In this document: one piece after another, positions 58,253-64,000 of the stretch
How the letters are laid out: the number at the start of each line of letters is the position of its first letter
Numbering within the stretch: the stretch's first letter is position 1
Origin: Haematococcus lacustris
Taxonomy: Eukaryota > Chlorophyta > Chlorophyceae > Chlamydomonadales > Haematococcaceae
Length of the DNA: 64,000 bases
Direction of reading: 5' to 3'
Assembly (NCBI GenBank): GCA_030144725.1
Contig: JASKMD010000004.1
Location: forward strand, 8,425,329-8,489,328
Translations under genes and position numbers: made by a program
The notes under the pieces: model-generated
Told to the model about the DNA's origin: nothing
Seen by the model: only the letters and a program-made list of their open reading frames with translations
The model's database searches: none

Positions 58253-59997
58253 TCAGTTGATGCGAATGGGCTTGCCGTGCTTGCGGTAGTAGATGTTGTC
58301 AGCGATGTAGAAGGTGATGAAAAACACTGGGCTGAACACCGACAACACGATGGCCGCGGCCGTCATGCCCGGCGTGATGCCCATCTCCACCTTGGTCTCA
58401 ATGAAGTTTCCTGGCACCGCAGCAGCTGTCGCAGTAGCAGCAGACCCCTCTGTGCTCTCGAACGCGCACAGGTCTCTGCAGTAGATCTGCACGTAACAAC
58501 CATATCAATTGGTTGTGATAGAAGTGCCTGGTGGAGGCAGGGCATGGGCCACACCACACTAACCATCGTACTTTCATCTCAAGCATCCGATGAAGTGACC
58601 AAACCCACTGCTAATCCTCACCACACCCAACCCACTGTTTGCCAGCTTCCCACCCATACAAAACAAAGCGTGGTGGTTGCACGCATAACATGCGCCGCAG
58701 CTGCTCTTTCCACTCACCCAGAGCATGCCAAACATGGTGTAGGTGGACACTTGGTCAAAGGTATCAAAGTCGCCGATGAACTCGCCAGAGTTGGCCACTG
58801 GGTCAGCTGGAGCATTGGAGCCCACCCATTGGTTCACTCCCAGGCTGAGCTTGCAGTTGTCAGTCCACTGCAGCCAGCAAAGAGCAGCGTGCAGCAAGGT
58901 TAGCATACCCAGCCATCATCTCTAGCAGCCACCACAGCAACACAGCCAGCCCACACCATGGCAGCCTGGCAGCATGTTTGCTGCTTCCAATCAACACGTA
59001 CAGCTTGCCTAGCATAGCAGCTGCAGCTACATTATGGCCAATTGTAGCTGAGTTGGTGGATGCAACGGCTGCAGGCAGTGGGTACAAACTCAACATAGGC
59101 TCCAAGCAGCAGTACTGTATGACATGACGCAGAGCATGACATTACATGCGTGACAAGCCCAGCTTGCCTACCATACACCTACCCGAGGGTAGGCTTTGTT
59201 CTTAGTGCGCCATGGCCTGTTCAAGGTCAGGCTGGAGGGTGCAATGCACAGCTTGCCCTGGAAGTAGGTAGGTGTCTGGTTGCGGAGTGTAGCAATGCCA
59301 CCATTGGCACCCTTAGGGTTGAACAGGGTGTACCGCATGCGCAGCAAGCCGCCGGAGTCCTGCAAGGCCAGGGTGAGCAAGTGAGTACATACAGGTCACA
59401 TGCAAGGGAGCACATAGAATACATACCAGACCTGGACAGGCTGTGTGCACAAGGTGCAGATGGCATACATCAGGAAACCAACGTGCGCTTGGTGTGATAT
59501 GCAACAAGGTCTAAGCAGCCACTGCAGCCAAACTACCTGCAAAGACACTACTTGTTGCCAAGCATGCAAGCTGTGGCAAGATAATTGGGTCACATAGCCC
59601 CAAGTGACATGGCACCTGGCACAGCGGTGTCTGGTGCCCACCTGCTGCAAGGGCTGGTTGGGGTCGGCATTGGGCTGCATGGTGCAGACTCCAACAGTGG
59701 CATTCGTGCAGTTCACTGGCGTCCAAACGACACCTCCGCTGGCATTCACTACAGCCTTGTTCCCCGTCCACATCTGAATCCTGAACTGGCCTCTGCCGCC
59801 CGCAGCGGCGACCTGGGCGAAGGCTGCAAATCATCAAGACAGGGCCAACCGTTCATCTCCCGCTCAATTGCTCGAGCTTCGAGTGGCCTTGCTGTAGAGA
59901 CGAGCCTCCACTCACTGAATTCATCGGCTGGCAGAGCTTGCAAAGAAGGTAGCAGCGCACAGGTGGCCAACAGAGTCAAGAGGGTGAAGCAGGACAT
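58253..59997 (-). CDS. NAR2: NAR2 (NRT3-like) nitrate transporter accessory protein, five exons
   Basis: Exons 59997-59916, 59823-59642, 59359-59183, 58867-58718 and 58486-58253 join in frame to 274 codons with GT-AG introns. The start is the ATG at 59997 because it gives a signal peptide (MSCFTLLTLLATCALLPS); an upstream in-frame extension lacks one. Lumenal or extracellular features are potential N-glycosylation sites (NCTNATVG), the family hallmark GKLCIAPSS (~123-131) with RPWRTKN, a WTDNCKLSL segment and QIYCRDLCAF. A membrane anchor lies near residues 238-262 (AAAIVLSVFSPVFFITFYIA), with a short basic tail. NAR2 proteins bind NRT2 and are required for high-affinity nitrate uptake at the plasma membrane. 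It is divergent from NRT2. It is somewhat longer than plant homologues because of the 198-237 linker. Confidence 0.9.
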
Positions 59998-60371
59998 GGC
60001 GGCTGCTAGCGACAGGGAAAGGTGCTCTGGTAGAAGACTTAATGCTAGTGCAGTGTGTAGCTGTGCAAGTCCGGTGATGGCAGACGCAAGACCCAAGCGC
60101 AAGTGTTCTGTTCTGTTGCTGCGGAGAAGCTAGTAACCTGTAGAAGCCAAAGGTGCTGGACGCTAGGAAAAAGGCTGACCCAAAAAGGCGCTCAAAAGTG
60201 GGGACACGTGCCCTCCCCCGTGGACCCTACTGCCCCTTGGTCCCTACTTGAATCTTTCTCAGATTGGCAGCGATCATTCATCAGCGCAGCACTCCTCGCC
60301 GCACTCCTGTGGCAGCGCCCTTTGCCTAGAGCCTGACCCCCGCTTTAAGTCTCGAACACTTCCTTGCCACA
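59998..60371. promoter_or_regulatory. Divergent NAR2/NRT2 intergenic region, probable bidirectional promoter
   Basis: 374 bases separate the two start codons. There is no clear TATA box on either strand. A TAGGGT element (minus strand, 60224-60229) resembles the core of sites bound by the RWP-RK nitrate regulator NIT2 in Chlamydomonas, but a single partial match is weak. A CACGTG palindrome is at 60205-60210. The shared arrangement implies co-regulation by nitrogen source; this is inferred. Confidence 0.55.
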
Positions 60372-63300
60372 ATGGGAGCCGCCGACGCTGTCGTCGCCGA
60401 GAAGGGCACCCCTGTGATGCCGCAGTTCGACGTGCCGGTGGATTCCGAGTGGGTGCAGCCTTAGCCATCTTTATTGTTCAGCTGCTGCTGTTGTGTTAAG
60501 GCTTAAGCTGAACACTTGTGCGTTCTCGATTGTGTGCAGGCACAAGGCGAAGGTCATCAGGATTTTCAGCTTCGGCCAGCCGCATATGCGGTCAATGCAC
60601 GTAAGAGCGCTGCAAGCAAGAGCATGTTAACAAGAGCATAAGAACGAGACGCACTGCTAACATGATGTGCTATGCTGTGCACTTCAACATCACCACCACC
60701 ACCACCACCACCACTGTGTCGCTGCGGCAGTACTGGTGCTGCCAAACCTACCTTCTTGTCATGGTGCACCTGCCTTCTTGCAGTTGGCATGGTTTGCGTT
60801 CTTCATGACCTTCCTGGCAACCTTTGCGCCAGCGTCCTTGATCACAGTCATCCGTGAAAACCTTGTCATTGACAAGTGGCAGAATGGTAGTGCAGGTGGG
60901 TGCCATGCTTCCTAACTACTATGCCTATGTGTCTGCTGCTGCTCATGAAGCAGTGAAGGAAATAGAGTTGCCTGTGCAATGCAACCTGTGTGATGATGTA
61001 GCATCAGTTGAGCAGCAGTGAAGCCATCATCTGCACAGACATGTGGATGTTCATACACCACAACACATGCGCATGTCATACATAGCAAGTACAATGTATC
61101 ATGATGGTTGGCCATGTGACCGCCTTGCTGCATGAGTGCAGGTGTGGCTGCGGTGTGTGGTGCGATTGCCTTCCGCCTCTTCATGGGTGCCTTCCTCGAC
61201 AACGTGGGCCCACGCATGGGCACAGCCTTCACTCTCCTCATGCTTTCCCCAGCCGTCTTCTGCATTGCCTTGGTCAATGATGCTGCGGGCTACACTGCCG
61301 CACGCCTCTTCATTGGCTGTTCGCTGTGCATGTGGGTGATGTATAACCCAGCAGCTTGCGCTCCCGGTCCCTGCACCTGAGTAGGGCCTTGTTAGGCTCA
61401 CCTGCTTGTGCTCCCAACCTGCTGTAAGCAGGTGCCACCTCTCCTTTTCACACTGGCAGCATGGCACATGATGTGTAGCCCTCCAGATGTACATTTGCAT
61501 CAGTGAAGGTGGTGGAAAAGGTGTGTCACTGTCGTGCTGCCTGCGCAATGCTGCCTGTGTGCAGGTTTGTGTGCTGCCAGTTCTGGGTGGGCATCATGTT
61601 CAACGTGCGGATTGTAGGCTTTGCCAACGCCATCGCTGCTGGCTGGGGCAACATGGGTGGCGGAGCCTGCCACTTCATCATGCCTCTGCTGTACCAGGTG
61701 AGGGCATAGCCATTTGTAACCAGCAAGACGTTGGGCCACACCACTGGATGTGTTGCTGTGTACAGCATCAGGGGTACTGACACCAGCAGTGGTGGCTGCT
61801 GCTCTCCTATCTTTTCAGCAGTCATTGTCACCAGCAATGGTGGTTGTTTTCCCCCCAGTGAGGTGTGAAAAAGCATTTGAAGAGTGGTGCTACTAGGCAA
61901 TGGTGGTGTAGGCTCATGACATTGGTATGGGGCACCTGCTATGCCTTGATCTAACAGTGTTGTGCTCTGTGGCTTGCACAGGCGATCAAGCATGCAGTTC
62001 CTGGGTTCCAAGCGTGGCGTTGGTCCTTCTTCATTCCTGGTGGCATTTACATCATAGTCGGCATTGTGGTGCTGCTATTCGGGCAAGATGCTCCTGATGG
62101 CGACTTCCGCGACCTGAAGCGCAGCGGTGCCATGGCCTCTGCCAAGGTCAGCAGCGCAGGCCTCTGTCCACTCAACCCTGTTGTCCGTGTCATGTGCCAT
62201 GCTAATGCTGCCATGCTGTTTGCTCACTGTTGTTGATGCTGCTGCTGATGTTGCCGCCCTCGCCACCTAGTATTGCTCCTAACCCAGTGCTTGTTCCTGC
62301 TGCTGTTGCCCATGGTCAAGATGACTCATGTTCTTGCTGCTGCTGCTGCTGCTGTTGGTCCTGCAGGGTAACGTGTGGGCAACCCTGAAGTGCGGCATGC
62401 TGAACTACCGCACCATCGTGTTGGCCCTGACCTACGGCTACTCCTTTGGTGTGGAGCTGACAGTGGATAACATCATCGTGGCATACCTGTATGACCAGTT
62501 CCAGATGAACCTGACCACTGCGGGCGGGCTGGGCGCGCTGTTTGGGCTGATGAACCTTTTCTCACGGGCCTCTGGTGGCTTGCTGTCTGACCTTGCAGCT
62601 GTCAGGTGAGGAGCAAGAGGGGTTGGAGCAACAGCAGCAGCGCAATGGTTGTGTTGCAAAAGTGGCAGCGGCTGACTTAAGAGCAGCAGCACAGTGGATG
62701 TGTGCTGTACGTGTGGCAGCAGCAGTAGATGGAGCGGTGGATGTAGTAAACTGGTGTGCAAGGACATGTTGTTACGGCAGTCCTGTGCCCTTATTGATGG
62801 CAGGTGGGGAATGAGGGGTCGGTTGTGGACGCTTTGGAGCATCCAAACCCTGGGCGGTGTGTTCTGCCTCATCATGGGCTACATGGACTACAGGTGAGGG
62901 CAGAGGAAGTAGGGAAAGAGGAGGAATGGGGTGGGTGAAGGTGGTAAGCATTGCAATCTAAACAGTGCATGTAGCTCCTGCTACAGTGTTTTTAACATGG
63001 GCTGCAATAGCAATGGCATGGTCAGGTGGAGCAGGAGGGATGTGTGTCTCATCCTGTAAATGTGTTGTTGCTGTGCAGCCTGGGCGCAACTGTGGCTACA
63101 ATGGTGATCTTCTCCATCTTCTGCCAGCAGGTACTTTGGCCTGGGGTGATGGGCACAATGGAGCAGTTTCCCCACAGCGATAGCATGAGCTAACAGGCTA
63201 ATCTAACAGCCCTAGCCCACACGTAATCAGCAGGTCATGTTTGGCATTCATCCCAATCATCAGAACAATGAAGTATGTTTGTTGGCATTGCTGCAGTGCG

Positions 63301-64000
63301 TGGTTGCTGCTGGCTGTGTCGCGTGCAGGCATGTGGAGCTCACTTTGGCATTGCCCCCTTCATCTCCCGCCGTGCCTATGGTGTGGTGTCTGGTGTGATT
63401 GGTGCTGGAGGCAACCTGGGCTCTGTGTCGACACAGCTCATCTTCTTCGCTGGGTCTGCTGGCTCCCCTGTGTGAGTGCACCTGTCATGCTTGGGTGGTG
63501 GAGAATGGGCTAGGAAGGGAAGTGATGTGTCGGGCTAGATCCATGCAACCATGCATGAGCCCCCACTCCATGTAGGGTGATGACACAATCGTTATGGTAG
63601 GGCGGGTTTTGGATGGTAGTGGGCACAAACCATGGTACAGATAAAGCATGATTGGAAGTAAGGTGGTGTATGCTTAGATCATGGAGGACTAAGTTGAGGA
63701 TGTTGCACTCATCGTTGGTGTGCCTTGTGTGTGTGGTGTATGCAGAATGTCGCCCCAGCAAGGCTTGATCTGGATGGGTGTGATGACCATTGGCCTGACC
63801 ATGATCCTCTTCACGCTCTGGTGGCCCATGTGGGGTAGCATGCTGACCCCTGCCAAAGAGGAGTATGCTGAGGAGGACTACTACTTGAAGGTGAGGCATG
63901 GTGCCATGCCAGGAGTGTTGATGCGAGGGTGGAAGTGGGGTTGATGTGGGTTAGATTGGAATGTGCATGAGCTTAAGCTGTGGCATTGCATTGTCTGATC
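60372..64000 (+). CDS. NRT2: NRT2 high-affinity nitrate transporter, eleven exons seen, 3' end outside window
   Basis: Exons: 60372-60448, 60540-60600, 60784-60895, 61142-61331, 61565-61697, 61982-62146, 62367-62605, 62804-62893, 63079-63130, 63329-63471 and 63746-63890. All splice GT-AG and join in frame to 469 codons. Homologues have roughly 550, so about 80 C-terminal residues lie beyond the window. MFS signature [12 protein letters not shown] is at ~99-110. Nitrate/nitrite porter signatures are GWGNMGGG (173-180) and [14 protein letters not shown] (391-404). It is a twelve-helix plasma-membrane nitrate/proton symporter acting with NAR2. The start ATG 60372 gives a short hydrophilic N-terminus ([12 protein letters not shown]), as in algal NRT2. 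The last exon shown ends in EEDYYLK. Introns contain CTG, CAT and GT repeats, including a run of ACC/CAC triplets near 60690. Confidence 0.95.

Noticed and set aside
60667..60915. Histidine-run protein in the NRT2 region
   Set aside because: The CAC/ACC repeat lies in the second NRT2 intron (60601-60783); the exon frame is fixed by homology and splice sites.

Overview
This window looks like nuclear DNA of a chlorophyte green alga of volvocalean type. The evidence is GC-rich coding sequence, many short GT-AG introns, chromodomain Ty3/gypsy retrotransposons, very long CT/GT-rich microsatellites, and a divergent NAR2/NRT2 nitrate-transport gene pair. I cannot name the species. About 57.7 kb is a nested transposon graveyard; only the last ~6 kb holds ordinary host genes.

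Layout. 1-1276: unassigned flank. 1277-38338: a tandem array with a 4646-bp period (four 3618-bp cores joined by three 1028-bp linkers). Each core carries the middle of a decayed transposase gene (here F) followed by the left part of another DNA transposon (here E) that inserted into F. The fourth core runs into the rest of E (20475-53930), and F resumes at 53934 and ends at 54346. Without its insertions E is about 3.4 kb. It has 27-bp perfect terminal inverted repeats, a 3-bp TTT target duplication and a ~2.2-kb transposase gene (Q-rich coiled coil, Cys cluster, DDE-like core) that I cannot place in a named superfamily.

Nested insertions, all with recoverable boundaries. E is interrupted by three foldback MITEs (CACTCC ends, 2-bp duplications), by Ty3/gypsy element 1 (21924-37847, minus strand, 236-bp LTRs, AGCAT duplication) and by a CACTC-ended element (39152-52330, AA duplication). 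Ty3 element 1 is itself split by two CACTC-ended elements (23420-28573 and 30712-35082). The 39152-52330 element was hit six bases inside its own terminus by Ty3/gypsy element 2 (39158-45159, 338-bp LTRs, ACTCG duplication), whose pol ends in a chromodomain plus a PHD finger. A fourth CACTC element (2690-6327) sits in the first array unit. At every coding junction checked, removing the insertion with one target-duplication copy restores the reading frame. The order inferred is F, then E, then MITEs 1 and 2, then tandem amplification, then the LTR and CACTC elements.

54697-57755 is a short non-autonomous relative of E that contains an internally deleted hAT element (55108-57445, 8-bp duplication). 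58253-59997 (minus) is a five-exon NAR2 gene. 60372 to the window end (plus) is an NRT2 high-affinity nitrate transporter gene, eleven exons seen and the last ~80 residues outside the window. Their ~370-bp shared intergenic region is a likely bidirectional promoter. NAR2 is a membrane-anchored partner of NRT2, so the pair forms a two-component nitrate uptake system.
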